Source of the DNA: Bradyrhizobium sp. AUGA SZCCT0176 | GTDB taxonomy: Bacteria; Pseudomonadota; Alphaproteobacteria; Rhizobiales; Xanthobacteraceae | DNA length: 64,000 nucleotides | Assembly: GCF_018130145.1 (NCBI RefSeq) | Contig: NZ_JAFCMB010000001.1 | Span: 62,001 to 126,000, forward strand | Reading direction: 5' to 3' | Shown here: positions 46,667 to 56,144 of the stretch, in pieces | Position numbering within the stretch: position 1 is the first letter of the stretch | Layout: each line of letters opens with the position of its first letter | Notes under the pieces: model-generated | Databases searched by the model: none | Told to the model about the DNA's origin: nothing | Seen by the model: the letters and a program-made list of their open reading frames with translations, nothing else | Program-made: the position numbers and the translations under genes

Positions 46667-47077
46667 CTAGACAAAATCTTCCATTGCTTCCTCGACCGGC
46701 CGATCCGCCAGCTCGGCGCGCGCCAGGCGCACCGTGATTCCGACCTTGCTGACCGTATGCGGGATCGGCGGACTGAACTTGGCGACGCCAACGGTGATGG
46801 TGTCGATCAAGGCGAAGCGCCGCAGCAGGCCGATCGCAACCGCTTCCCCGAGCGCTTCCAGCGTTTGATATTTCGTCGCGCCGGCAAGACTCACGGCGGC
46901 ATCCACCACGGCATCATAGCGGACCGATGCGTCCAGCCGGTCGTCCCGGTGCGTCGGCGCCGCCTTCAACGCCGCGTCGATGTCGAAGGTGAATTTCTGG
47001 CCGAGGCGGCGCTCTTCCTCGAACAGGCCGTGGTACCCAAAGGTCTGCAATCCTGATATCTGGATGGTCGTCAACAT
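46667..47077 (-). CDS. folB: dihydroneopterin aldolase
   Basis: The 136-residue protein has the FolB pattern GLQTFGYHGLFEEERRLGQKFTFDI (catalytic Glu near 21), TLEALGE (pterin-anchoring Glu74) and VGVAKFSPPI (Lys100). It acts in tetrahydrofolate synthesis. The ATG at 47077 (MLTTIQISGLQTFGYHG) is preferred to an upstream in-frame start. No other fol genes are nearby. Confidence 0.92.
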   Translation of the reverse strand: MLTTIQISGLQTFGYHGLFEEERRLGQKFTFDIDAALKAAPTHRDDRLDASVRYDAVVDAAVSLAGATKYQTLEALGEAVAIGLLRRFALIDTITVGVAKFSPPIPHTVSKVGITVRLARAELADRPVEEAMEDFV

Positions 47078-47256
47078 GGGCCGCTCCTTCTTGAGAAGGT
47101 GGATCGGATTTTTTCCGATTGCCCAGGCGCGCGGCTGATTACCTCGCGCTTCCCGATGGTGCCCCATCTGCGATCGCCAGTCGCGCGAGAGGGTGAGTAT
47201 ACGGGCGCGATCGACGCGACTCAAGGGTGCCCGACTGTCTTGAAAGCTTGTAGCTT

Positions 47257-47351
47257 GTAGGGTGGGCAAAGGTGCGCTTGCGCCGTGCCCACCACTTTGC
47301 AGTTAGGCAGGAAGCAAGATGGTGGGCACGCTTCGCTTTGCCCACCCTACG
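47257..47351. repeat. GTAGGGTGGGCAAAG-type inverted repeat
   Basis: GTAGGGTGGGCAAAG at the left faces CTTTGCCCACCCTAC at the right, with a second inner GTGCCCACC/GGTGGGCAC pair. Same family as 6764-6858 and 43552-43588. It separates folB from the 3' end of the SDR gene. Confidence 0.8.
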
Positions 47352-47365
47352 TGATCTACCAAGGA

Positions 47366-48127
47366 CTAGTCATTGCTCGCCGGCGTCTGGATGAAGCCGC
47401 GATTGTGTGTCGGGCTGATCAGAATCTCGTTGACGCAGACGCGCGGCGGCAGGCTGGCGACGAACGCGATGGTACGGCCGCAATCCTCGGGCTGCAGCAT
47501 CTTCGCCAGTTGGGTTTCGTTCGGCGGCACCGGGCGCGATTTCAGGATCGGGGTTGCGACCTCGCCGGGCGACAGGCAGCAGGCGCGCAGCCCATTGACG
47601 CATTCGTCCATGTTGAAGGAATGGGTCAGCGCCAGCACCGCATGCTTGGTGGTGGTGTAGGCCGGGCCCGTCATCTTCGAAACGTGCCGGCCGGCCCAGG
47701 ACGCGACGTTGATGATGCAGCCATCCTTCTGCTTGCGCATCGCCGGCAGCACAGCTTGCATGCAGAACATGACGCCGTTGAGGTTGATATTGACGACCTT
47801 GTCCCAGCCCTCCGGTTCCACATCCGCCCAGCTCCGCTTCGGTACGTTGACGCCGGCGCTGTTGACCAGGAGGTCGATCCGGCCGTGCTTTGCGAGGATC
47901 TGTTCCGCCGCCTTGTTGACGTCGGCCCTGTTGCCGACATCGAGCGCGATCGCCTCGGCCTTGCCGCCCTTTTTGGTGATGTTGGCCACGACCCGGTCCA
48001 GCTCGGCCTGGCGGCGCCCCGAAACCACGACGATCCAGCCATCCGCCGCGAGATGCTCCGCGCCGGATTCACCGATTCCCGTGCCGCCGCCGGTCACCCA
48101 GGCTACGCGTTTCCCATTATTTGACAT
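47366..48127 (-). CDS. short-chain dehydrogenase/reductase
   Basis: The 253-residue SDR has the cofactor motif TGGGTGIG (12-19), NSAG (89-92) and the catalytic S143, Y157-xxx-K161 set. It is a classical cytoplasmic NAD(P)-dependent oxidoreductase. Arg38-Arg39 after the second strand hints at NADP use. The substrate is unknown. It is divergent from matB with 74 bases between the starts, which include an inverted repeat. Confidence 0.9.
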   Translation of the reverse strand: MSNNGKRVAWVTGGGTGIGESGAEHLAADGWIVVVSGRRQAELDRVVANITKKGGKAEAIALDVGNRADVNKAAEQILAKHGRIDLLVNSAGVNVPKRSWADVEPEGWDKVVNINLNGVMFCMQAVLPAMRKQKDGCIINVASWAGRHVSKMTGPAYTTTKHAVLALTHSFNMDECVNGLRACCLSPGEVATPILKSRPVPPNETQLAKMLQPEDCGRTIAFVASLPPRVCVNEILISPTHNRGFIQTPASND

Positions 48128-48149
48128 GCAAACTGTCTCCGTTGCTTTT

Positions 48150-48190
48150 TGAGGGGCCTTTTTGCTAATCCAGCCACCTGATGCCCCTCA
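48150..48190. promoter_or_regulatory. inverted repeat in the SDR/matB divergent promoter
   Basis: TGAGGGGC (48150-48157) and GCCCCTCA (48183-48190) are exact complements 25 bases apart. The position between two divergent starts suits an operator for a shared regulator, but a hairpin in the matB leader is equally possible. Confidence 0.35.
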
Positions 48191-48201
48191 GGGAATGTTG
48201 C

Positions 48202-49728
48202 ATGAACACCACCGCCAGCGCCAACCTGTTTTCCCGCCTGTTCGACAAGCTCGACGACCCCGCCCGGCTCGCGATCGAGATGCTCGACGGTACGAAAATC
48301 AGCTATGCCGATCTGATCGCCCGCGCCGGCCAGATGGCGAATGTGCTGGTTTCCAGGGGCGTCAAACCGGGCGACCGCGTGGCGGCGCAGACCGAAAAAT
48401 CCGTACCGGCGCTGGTGCTCTATCTCGCCACGGTACGATCAGGTGCGGTGTATCTGCCGCTCAACACCGCCTATACGCTGAACGAGCTTGAGTATTTCAT
48501 CACCGACGCCGAGCCGTCGCTGGTGGTGTGCGACCCCTCCAAGGCTGAGGGCATCGGCGCGATCGCGGCCAAGGTCAAAGCCAAGGTCGAAACGCTCGGA
48601 CCCGACGGCAAGGGAACGCTGACGGACGCCGCCGCCCGGGCGGACACTTCGTTTGCAACGGTCGCCCGCGCCAGCGACGACCTCGCAGCGATCCTCTACA
48701 CGTCGGGCACCACGGGGCGTTCCAAGGGCGCGATGCTGACGCACGACAATCTCGCCTCGAACTCGCTCTCGCTGGTGGACTATTGGCGCTTCACCAAGGA
48801 CGATGTGCTGATCCACGCGCTGCCGATCTATCACACCCATGGCCTGTTCGTGGCGAGCAACGTGACGCTGTTCGCACGCGCCTCGATGATCTTCCTGCCG
48901 AAGCTCGACCCCGAACTGATGATCAAGCTGATGGCGCGTGCAACCGTGCTGATGGGCGTGCCAACCTTCTACACGCGGCTGCTGCAGAGCCCGGCGCTGA
49001 CCAAAGACTCCGCCAAGCACATGCGGCTGTTCATTTCGGGCTCGGCGCCGCTGCTCGCCGACACCCATCGCGAATGGGCCGCACGCACCGGTTTTGCCAT
49101 TCTCGAACGTTACGGCATGACCGAAACCAACATGAACACCTCCAACCCCTATGACGGCGACCGCGTTGCCGGCGCCGTCGGCCTTCCCTTGCCCGGCGTT
49201 TCCGTCCGCGTCACCGATCCCGAAACCGGCAAGGAGATCGCGCGCGACACCATCGGCATGATCGAGGTCAAGGGCCCGAACGTCTTCAAGGGCTATTGGC
49301 GGATGCCGGAGAAAACAAAAGCCGAATTCCGCGACGACGGCTTCTTCATCACCGGCGATCTCGGCAAGATCGACGACAAGGGTTATGTGCACATTCTCGG
49401 CCGCGGCAAGGATCTGGTGATCTCCGGCGGCTTCAACGTCTACCCGAAGGAAATCGAGAGCGAGATCGACGCCATGCCGGGTGTGATCGAATCCGCCGTG
49501 ATCGGCGTGCCGCATGCGGACTTTGGCGAAGGCGTCACCGCGGTTGTGGTGTGCAACAAGGGCGCCGACATCAGCGAAGCCTCGGTGCTGCAAGCGCTCG
49601 ATGGGCGTCTTGCAAAGTTCAAGATGCCGAAGCGCGTCTTCGTCGTCGACGAATTGCCGCGCAACGCGATGGGCAAGGTGCAGAAGAATATTCTGCGGGA
49701 TACTTACGCAAAGATTTACGCAAAATAG
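48202..49728 (+). CDS. matB: malonyl-CoA synthetase MatB
   Basis: The 508-residue ANL-family ligase has the P-loop YTSGTTGRSKG (166-176), YGMTETNMNTSNPYDG, GDLGKID, and the C-terminal catalytic Lys in PRNAMGKVQKN. The YGMTETNMNTSNPY stretch and overall sequence fit MatB, which activates malonate with ATP and CoA; R. palustris MatB is of similar size. The ATG at 48202 follows CAGGGA; an in-frame ATG at 48181 is less likely. MatA (decarboxylase) is not next to it, so malonyl-CoA may feed fatty-acid synthesis or scavenging. Confidence 0.92.
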   Translation: MNTTASANLFSRLFDKLDDPARLAIEMLDGTKISYADLIARAGQMANVLVSRGVKPGDRVAAQTEKSVPALVLYLATVRSGAVYLPLNTAYTLNELEYFITDAEPSLVVCDPSKAEGIGAIAAKVKAKVETLGPDGKGTLTDAAARADTSFATVARASDDLAAILYTSGTTGRSKGAMLTHDNLASNSLSLVDYWRFTKDDVLIHALPIYHTHGLFVASNVTLFARASMIFLPKLDPELMIKLMARATVLMGVPTFYTRLLQSPALTKDSAKHMRLFISGSAPLLADTHREWAARTGFAILERYGMTETNMNTSNPYDGDRVAGAVGLPLPGVSVRVTDPETGKEIARDTIGMIEVKGPNVFKGYWRMPEKTKAEFRDDGFFITGDLGKIDDKGYVHILGRGKDLVISGGFNVYPKEIESEIDAMPGVIESAVIGVPHADFGEGVTAVVVCNKGADISEASVLQALDGRLAKFKMPKRVFVVDELPRNAMGKVQKNILRDTYAKIYAK

Positions 49729-50001
49729 CGCCATCCCCTGTCCGGGTGAGACGACGCCTGTGCCTGCGCCAACGAAGCGCGAAGCCAAGCTCCACGAAGA
49801 CGAGTTCCACCATGGCGAGTTCCATGGCGCGCGGCGCATGTGAACAATTTTTGGGCATTGCCATTTAACCGAAAGATTCCGTTTCGCGGATAGCGTGACG
49901 AATGGCGCGTTGTACTCCCGTAATATTACGGTCGTTTTGAAACGGCGAGCCGGTCTGATTTTCAGAAGCGATGACGATCAGGCCAAACCGCCTTCCAGGT
50001 A

Positions 50002-51060
50002 ATGTTATCGATGTTGTTGCACGTCGTCGCAGATCAACCGGATCGAATCTCGACGCTCCGCATGCTGCTGGGGGCGAAGTTCAGCGTCAGCTCGTCCTTG
50101 CTCCGCAAGGAACACAACGTCCCGAAGAATTGCGACGCGGCCATCGTCAGCGTCGATCTTCGAAACGCCGACAACATCGTCGCGCTCAAGGAGCTGGCGG
50201 CGAAATTCAAGGGCGCCAAGCGGAAGATTTTCATCCTCGATCAGAAGGCGCGGCTGTTCGCGGCGCAGGCCTATGCTCTTGGCGCCACGCACGTGCTGTT
50301 CAATCCGGTCACCGCGCGGTCGCTGCTCGCGGTGCTGATCGACCCCAGTTCGATCGAACTCACTGACGACACCGGCGGTCAAGGCGCCCGCGGTGCGGCG
50401 TCGGCGGGCGCCGCCTCGCTGGCGCTGATGTTCGCCGCGGTGCTGCATGGCCAGCCGATCGATGTCGCCGACGCCAAATCGGCCGCCTGCAAGATTTCCA
50501 ATTGCGTTGCCGAGGAAGGTCTCTCCGAATGGCTGGAAGTCGTCCGCCGCCACCATGAGGGCACCTATCAGCATTGCTTGCTGGTGACGGGAACGGCGGT
50601 CGCCTTCGGACTGAGCCTGGGATTGGCCGAAGCTGATATCGAGCGGCTGTATTCGGCGGCGATGTTCCACGACATCGGCAAAGCCAAGATTCCCCTCGCG
50701 GTGCTCGACAAGCCCAGCCGTCTGGAGCCGGGCGAGCGCGCTTTGATCGAAACCCATCCGGCGGCCGGGCACACCATCCTGAAGAGAACGCGCGGCATCT
50801 CGGCGGAAATCCTGCACGCGGTCCGGCACCACCATGAATATCTCGACGGCAGCGGATATCCCGACGCGCTTTGCGCCGAAAGCATTTCCGACCTGGTCCG
50901 GATCCTGACCATCGCCGATATTTTTGCGGCGCTGATCGAATTTCGCCAGTACAGGCCGGCGATGCCGCGTGCGCAAGCCTATGAAATTCTCGGCGGCATG
51001 CACGGCAAGCTGGAAGCCCCGCTCGTCAAGGCGTTCAGGGAAGTCGCCCTGAACCGCTGA
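50002..51060 (+). CDS. HD-GYP domain phosphodiesterase-like protein
   Basis: The 352-residue protein has a 115-residue N-terminal region that looks like a degenerate receiver domain, a linker, then an HD-GYP domain with H191, HD at 223-224, and HHHEYLDGSGYP at 276-287. HD-GYP enzymes hydrolyse cyclic di-GMP. The GYP motif is intact, so activity is plausible. The receiver-like half has no clear DD/D/K pocket. No partner kinase is adjacent. An ATG at 50011 is an alternative start. Confidence 0.85.
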   Translation: MLSMLLHVVADQPDRISTLRMLLGAKFSVSSSLLRKEHNVPKNCDAAIVSVDLRNADNIVALKELAAKFKGAKRKIFILDQKARLFAAQAYALGATHVLFNPVTARSLLAVLIDPSSIELTDDTGGQGARGAASAGAASLALMFAAVLHGQPIDVADAKSAACKISNCVAEEGLSEWLEVVRRHHEGTYQHCLLVTGTAVAFGLSLGLAEADIERLYSAAMFHDIGKAKIPLAVLDKPSRLEPGERALIETHPAAGHTILKRTRGISAEILHAVRHHHEYLDGSGYPDALCAESISDLVRILTIADIFAALIEFRQYRPAMPRAQAYEILGGMHGKLEAPLVKAFREVALNR

Positions 51061-51098
51061 GGGCGCGCGAACGCACTGCATTGCGTCGATGATGTTTC

Positions 51099-51953
51099 CT
51101 ACAACAGGCTGATCACAAACCGGCTGCCGACAATGAAGAGATAGCAGCCGAACGCGATCTCCAGGTTGCGCTTTGACATCGCATGCGCCGCGCGCACGCC
51201 GAGCGGCGCGGTGAGCAGGCTGGTCGGCATCACAAGCAGGGCGCCGATCAGCGAGACGAAGCCGATTGCGAACGGCAGCTGCAGCGCGGTGACATCCGGA
51301 TAGCGCGCCGCCGCGGGCCAGCCGGCATAGATGTAGCCGAGCGCGCCGGGGATCGAGATCAGCACCGCCAGCGCCGAGGAGGTCGCGACCGCCTGATGAA
51401 TCGGACGGCCATAGAACGTCATCAGAAGATTGGCGAACAGGCCGCCGCCGACCCCCATCAGGGTCGACAGCAGACCGATGAAGAAGCCATAGAGCCGCAT
51501 CAGCGGGCCCTTTGGGATGTCGTCGCCGAATTTCCAGTTGTCGCGCGCCAGCAGCAGGCGCGCGGCGGCCGACCATGCCACGCCGACGAAGACGATCTTG
51601 AACAGCCGCTCGGGCGCGTAACGCGCGGTGATGCTGCCGGCGATGACGCCGATGATGATCGGCAGCCACCACAGTTTGAGCACGCCCAGATCAACCGCGC
51701 CGCGGGCGTGATGGGCGCGAAACGAACGGATCGAGGTCGGGATGATGATGGCGAGCGAGGTGCCGATGCAGAGCGGCATCCGCACATCCAGCGGCACGCC
51801 CGCAAGCCGGAAGCACTCATAGAACACCGGCACCAGGATCGCGCCGCCGCCGATCCCGAAGATGCCGGCGAAAAACCCCGACACCGCGCCGACCGCAACC
51901 AGCATCAGCGCTAGTTCGACAAGCTCGACGAGATTAAGCCCGGCCATCACCAT
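51099..51953 (-). CDS. TauE/SafE-family sulfite exporter-like permease
   Basis: The 284-residue protein has about eight hydrophobic helices and the repeated family motifs FFAGIFGIGGGAILVPVFY (near 28-46) and GLLSTLMGVGGGLFANLL (near 160-180). It belongs to TauE/SafE/UPF0721, which export sulfite, sulfoacetate or other organosulfur anions. Substrate is unknown. It is convergent with the HD-GYP gene across 38 bases. Confidence 0.88.
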   Translation of the reverse strand: MVMAGLNLVELVELALMLVAVGAVSGFFAGIFGIGGGAILVPVFYECFRLAGVPLDVRMPLCIGTSLAIIIPTSIRSFRAHHARGAVDLGVLKLWWLPIIIGVIAGSITARYAPERLFKIVFVGVAWSAAARLLLARDNWKFGDDIPKGPLMRLYGFFIGLLSTLMGVGGGLFANLLMTFYGRPIHQAVATSSALAVLISIPGALGYIYAGWPAAARYPDVTALQLPFAIGFVSLIGALLVMPTSLLTAPLGVRAAHAMSKRNLEIAFGCYLFIVGSRFVISLL

Positions 51954-52459
51954 CCCGCCTTCACGTTGAGGAACACCGCAGCGTTACCCGACGAATCGCA
52001 ACGCGACCATCGCCGCCCTGGCGGCAGCCCCCACGATCAAATGCAAGGCTTGAAGTGCAAGGCTTCAAGCCGAGGACGCGCTGTCGGGGCGTGCGCTGGA
52101 TTCGCATATCCGGTCGGCTCTGCGGGAATAGCCTCGACGCGCTCGGGAACGGCGGCGAAGGGACGCCGCCCGCTCCACGATGTGGGGCCGCCGGCCACGC
52201 CACCGCCGACCCTTTATACGCGCAGGCGGCGACAGCTCACCACAACAAGCGAACAACGATTCGTTCTTTCAATGAACCGGTGCAAGCGTGGTATACCAAG
52301 CCGCTGATCGCCCTCGTTTCATCCTCGATCTAGTAATGAACGACCGTTCGATTTCGTGGCATTTGATCGTTGCGCTCGCTGGTTCGACTACGTAAATAGA
52401 ATTGCTTTAACGCGATCCCCGATGGGCCGCACCACGTCCCGCCAACTTCAAAGCCGCCG
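51954..52459. other. 506-base upstream region of the sdh operon
   Basis: No protein gene is seen. The notable item is a perfect 9-base inverted repeat, GGCTTGAAG and CTTCAAGCC, at 52047-52071. A near direct repeat of TGCAAGGCTT overlaps it. The region should hold the sdhCDAB promoter and the start of the divergent TauE-like gene's promoter. Confidence 0.5.
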
Positions 52460-52861
52460 ATGACCGCCAGGATCGAACGACCGCTTTCTCCCCATCTGCA
52501 AACCTACCGCTGGACGCTGACGATGGCGCTGTCCATCGTCCACCGCGCCACCGGCGTGGCGCTGTATTTCGGAACCCTGCTGCTGGCCTGGTGGCTGATC
52601 GCCGCCGCCTCCGGCCCCGGCGCCTACGCCAATGTGCAGGCTTTTACCGGCAGCTTCATCGGACGCCTGATCGTGTTCGGCTACACCTGGGCGCTGATGC
52701 ATCATTTGCTTTCCGGGCTCCGGCATCTCGTCTGGGACCTCGGCTACGGCTTCAAGGCCAATGAGCGCGAGGCCCTGACCTGGGGCGCGCTGATCGGCGG
52801 CATTTCGCTTACCATCCTGGTCTGGATCGTCGCCTACATGACCATCGGAGGCGGACGATGA
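52460..52861 (+). CDS. sdhC: succinate dehydrogenase cytochrome b556 subunit
   Basis: The 133-residue membrane protein has three helices and the SdhC signature SPHLQTYRWTLTMALSIVHRATGVALY, with heme His in MHHLLSGLRHLVWD (about 77-90). With SdhD it anchors the enzyme and binds quinone. It overlaps sdhD by four bases (ATGA). Confidence 0.95.
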   Translation: MTARIERPLSPHLQTYRWTLTMALSIVHRATGVALYFGTLLLAWWLIAAASGPGAYANVQAFTGSFIGRLIVFGYTWALMHHLLSGLRHLVWDLGYGFKANEREALTWGALIGGISLTILVWIVAYMTIGGGR

Positions 52862-53256
52862 ACGCGCCCAAGTCGCCTTCCATGCGCACACCTCTCGCGC
52901 GCGTCCGCGCCCTCGGCTCCTCGCATTCCGGTACCTCCGATTTCTGGCGTCAGCGCCTCACCGCTGTCGCGATGACCTTGCTGATCGTGCCTGTGATCGT
53001 GGTGGTGCTGATGTTGCTCGGCAGCAACCAGGCGGGTGCCAAGCAAATCTTCAGCTCGGTGCCCATCGCGATCATCATGCTGCTCTTCATTCTCGCCAGT
53101 GCCTGGCACATGAAGATCGGCATGCAGGTCGTGATCGAAGACTACGTGCACAACGAGAAGATCAAGCTCGCCAGCGTGATGGCCAATAATTTCTTCTGTA
53201 TCGCGGTGGCGCTCGCCTCCATTTACGCGATCCTCAAAATGTCATCGGGAGTGTAA
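52858..53256 (+). CDS. sdhD: succinate dehydrogenase membrane anchor
   Basis: The 132-residue protein has three helices. RVRALGSSHSGTSDFWRQRLTAVAM, SAWHMKIGMQVVIEDYVHNEKIKLA is the usual alphaproteobacterial SdhD pattern, with the heme-ligand His and quinone-site DY in the second. It is coupled to sdhC by an ATGA overlap, and sdhA starts three bases after its stop. Confidence 0.95.
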   Translation: MNAPKSPSMRTPLARVRALGSSHSGTSDFWRQRLTAVAMTLLIVPVIVVVLMLLGSNQAGAKQIFSSVPIAIIMLLFILASAWHMKIGMQVVIEDYVHNEKIKLASVMANNFFCIAVALASIYAILKMSSGV

Positions 53257-53259
53257 CCC

Positions 53260-55131
53260 ATGGCTTCTAAGAATCCGGCGACTGAAGGTAACGGCAAGGC
53301 CACCAACGGCAGTGGCGGTCCAGGAAGTGGTCCTGCCACCAACGGAAAAGCCTATCCGATCGAAGACCATACCTACGACGTCGTCGTGGTCGGCGCCGGC
53401 GGCGCGGGCTTGCGCGCCGTGGTCGGCTGCTCGGAAGCCGGCCTGCGCACCGCCTGCATCACAAAAGTGTTCCCGACCCGCTCGCACACGGTCGCCGCAC
53501 AGGGCGGCATTTCGGCGGCACTCGGCAACATGCATCAGGACGACTGGCGCTGGCATATGTACGACACCGTCAAGGGGTCGGACTGGCTCGGCGACCAGGA
53601 CGCCATCGAATACATGGTGCGCAACGCGCCCGAAGCGGTCTACGAGCTCGAACATTGGGGCGTGCCGTTCTCGCGCACCGAAGACGGCAAGATCTACCAG
53701 CGCCCGTTCGGCGGCATGACCATGGATTTCGGCAAGGGCCAGGCGCAGCGCACCTGCGCCGCCGCCGACCGTACCGGTCACGCCATGCTGCACACGATGT
53801 ACGGCCAGTCGCTGCGCCACGCGGCCGAGTTCTTCATCGAGTTCTTCGCCATCGACCTCATCATGGACGACCAGGGCGTTTGCCGCGGCGTGATCGCGCT
53901 CAAGCTCGACGACGGCACGCTGCATCGTTTCCGCGCCCAGACCACGATCCTCGCCACCGGCGGCTACGGCCGCGCCTACGCCTCCTGCACCTCGGCGCAT
54001 ACCTGCACCGGTGATGGCGGCGCCATGGCGCTGCGCGCCGGCCTGCCGCTGCAGGACATGGAGTTCGTCCAGTTCCATCCGACCGGCATCTACGGTTCGG
54101 GCTGCCTCGTCACCGAGGGCGCGCGCGGCGAAGGCGGCTATCTCGTCAATTCCGAGGGCGAGCGCTTCATGGAACGCTACGCGCCATCCGCCAAGGACCT
54201 TGCCTCGCGCGACGTGGTCTCGCGCGCGATGACCATCGAAATGCGCGAAGGCCGCGGCGTCGGCAAGAAAAAGGATCACATCTATCTGCACCTCGATCAT
54301 CTCGATCCGAAGGTGCTGCATGAACGGCTGCCGGGCATTTCCGAATCGGCAAAAATCTTCGCCAATGTCGACGTCACCCGCGAGCCGATCCCGATCACGC
54401 CGACCGTGCACTACAATATGGGCGGCATCCCCACCAATTATCACGGCGAAGTGCTGACCAAGCGGGACGGCGACGACAACGCCACCGTGCCCGGCCTGAT
54501 GGCGCTCGGTGAAGCCGCCTGCGTCTCCGTGCACGGCGCCAACCGGCTCGGCTCCAACTCGCTGATCGACCTTGTCGTGTTCGGCCGCTCCGCGGCGCTG
54601 CGTTGCGCCGAAAAACTCACGGCCAACGGCAAGCAGCCGGAGCTGCCGGCGGGCTCCGCCGACCTGGCGCTCGGCCGGCTCGATCACTACCGCTACGCCT
54701 CCGGCGGCACGCCGACGGCAAAACTGCGCGACAGCATGCAGCATGTGATGCAGAGCAATTGCGCTGTGTTCCGCACCGGCGAAGTCCTGAGCGAAGGCCA
54801 GAACCTGATCCACAAGGTGCATGGCGGCATCGGCGACGTCGCGACGGCGGACCGCTCGCTGGTGTGGAATTCCGACCTGATCGAAACCCTCGAATTCGAC
54901 AATCTGATCGTGCAGGCTGTCGTGACGATGGACTCGGCGGCCAACCGCACCGAGAGCCGCGGCGCCCACGCCCGCGAGGATTTCGCCGAACGCGACGACA
55001 AGAACTGGATGAAGCACACGCTGGCGTGGATCGACGAGCGTGGCAAAACCACGATCGATTACCGCCCGGTGCACGACTACACGATGACCAACGACGTGCA
55101 GTACATCCCGCCAAAGGCGCGGGTGTATTGA
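53260..55131 (+). CDS. sdhA: succinate dehydrogenase flavoprotein subunit
   Basis: The 623-residue subunit has FAD-binding [13 protein letters not shown] (41-53), covalent FAD His76 ([11 protein letters not shown]), and catalytic motifs including the Arg region [11 protein letters not shown]. It oxidises succinate to fumarate in complex II. An extra N-terminal Gly/Asn/Ala-rich stretch of about 30 residues precedes the FAD fold. It is followed by an unusual 109-base gap carrying a palindromic repeat before sdhB. Confidence 0.96.
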   Translation: MASKNPATEGNGKATNGSGGPGSGPATNGKAYPIEDHTYDVVVVGAGGAGLRAVVGCSEAGLRTACITKVFPTRSHTVAAQGGISAALGNMHQDDWRWHMYDTVKGSDWLGDQDAIEYMVRNAPEAVYELEHWGVPFSRTEDGKIYQRPFGGMTMDFGKGQAQRTCAAADRTGHAMLHTMYGQSLRHAAEFFIEFFAIDLIMDDQGVCRGVIALKLDDGTLHRFRAQTTILATGGYGRAYASCTSAHTCTGDGGAMALRAGLPLQDMEFVQFHPTGIYGSGCLVTEGARGEGGYLVNSEGERFMERYAPSAKDLASRDVVSRAMTIEMREGRGVGKKKDHIYLHLDHLDPKVLHERLPGISESAKIFANVDVTREPIPITPTVHYNMGGIPTNYHGEVLTKRDGDDNATVPGLMALGEAACVSVHGANRLGSNSLIDLVVFGRSAALRCAEKLTANGKQPELPAGSADLALGRLDHYRYASGGTPTAKLRDSMQHVMQSNCAVFRTGEVLSEGQNLIHKVHGGIGDVATADRSLVWNSDLIETLEFDNLIVQAVVTMDSAANRTESRGAHAREDFAERDDKNWMKHTLAWIDERGKTTIDYRPVHDYTMTNDVQYIPPKARVY

Positions 55132-55140
55132 TCTCTACTT

Positions 55141-55215
55141 GTCATGCGCGGGCTTGACCCGCGCATCCATCTTTCTTCGAAGAAGATGGATTGCCGGGTC
55201 AAGCCCGGCAATGAC
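55141..55215. repeat. palindromic repeat within the sdh operon
   Basis: GTCATGCGCGGGCTTGACCC faces GGGTCAAGCCCGGCAATGAC, with an internal CATCTTTCTTCGAAGAAGATG hairpin. It occupies the sdhA-sdhB gap and has the arm type of 320-408. It may attenuate or stabilise the transcript. Confidence 0.85.
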
Positions 55216-55240
55216 GAATTGAACCGCAGAGGCAAGATAG

Positions 55241-56023
55241 ATGGTTGAATTCGCGCTTCCGAAGAACTCAAAGATCACCGGCGGCAAGACCTGGCCGAAA
55301 CCGGCGGGCGCGACCGAGACGCGCGAGTTTCGGGTGTATCGCTGGAATCCGGACGACGGCAAAAATCCGAGCGTCGACACCTATCACATCGATACCAGCG
55401 AATGCGGGCCGATGGTGCTGGACGGCCTGATCTGGATCAAGAACCACATCGATCCGACGCTGACTTTCCGTCGCTCCTGCCGCGAAGGCGTCTGCGGTTC
55501 CTGCGCCATGAACATCGACGGCCAGAACACGCTGGCCTGCACCAAGTCGATGCACGACGTCAAAGACGGCGCTGTCAAGGTCAACCCGCTGCCGCACCAG
55601 CCTGTCGTGAAGGACCTGGTGCCTGACCTGACCAATTTCTATGCGCAATATGCCTCGATCGAGCCGTGGCTGAAGACGACCACGCCGACGCCGCAGAAGG
55701 AATGGAAGCAGAGCCACGAGGACCGCGAAAAGCTCGACGGCCTCTACGAATGCATCCTGTGCGCCTGCTGCTCGACCTCATGCCCGAGCTACTGGTGGAA
55801 CAGCGACCGCTTCCTGGGCCCCGCCGCGCTGCTGCAGGCGACGCGCTGGGTTACCGATTCCCGCGATGAAGCCACCGGCGAGCGGCTCGACAATCTCGAA
55901 GACCCGTTCCGGCTCTACCGCTGCCACACCATCATGAACTGCGCCAAGGCTTGCCCGAAGGGCCTCAACCCGTCGGAAGCCATTGCCGAGCTCAAGCTGA
56001 AGCTGGTCGAGCGGCAAATTTAG
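55241..56023 (+). CDS. sdhB: succinate dehydrogenase iron-sulfur subunit
   Basis: The 260-residue subunit has the [2Fe-2S] domain ([15 protein letters not shown] and a later C in TLACTKS), and the [4Fe-4S]/[3Fe-4S] motifs [17 protein letters not shown] and [17 protein letters not shown]. It passes electrons from SdhA to quinone. Motif order and length are standard. It ends the operon. Confidence 0.97.
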   Translation: MVEFALPKNSKITGGKTWPKPAGATETREFRVYRWNPDDGKNPSVDTYHIDTSECGPMVLDGLIWIKNHIDPTLTFRRSCREGVCGSCAMNIDGQNTLACTKSMHDVKDGAVKVNPLPHQPVVKDLVPDLTNFYAQYASIEPWLKTTTPTPQKEWKQSHEDREKLDGLYECILCACCSTSCPSYWWNSDRFLGPAALLQATRWVTDSRDEATGERLDNLEDPFRLYRCHTIMNCAKACPKGLNPSEAIAELKLKLVERQI

Positions 56024-56144
56024 CTAATTTGTGCCGAGTATCCCGGTAGACGGCCGGGCCGGCGCCCGACAAAGTTTTCCGTTTCCGGGCCGCTTTGTTC
56101 CGTTACAGGTTTGACGTAAGATTCGCTCCGGAGCAGGAGCGCCC

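Noticed and set aside
53242..55074. 610-codon minus-strand frame opposite sdhA
   Set aside because: It is antisense to a complete SdhA and has no recognisable domain.
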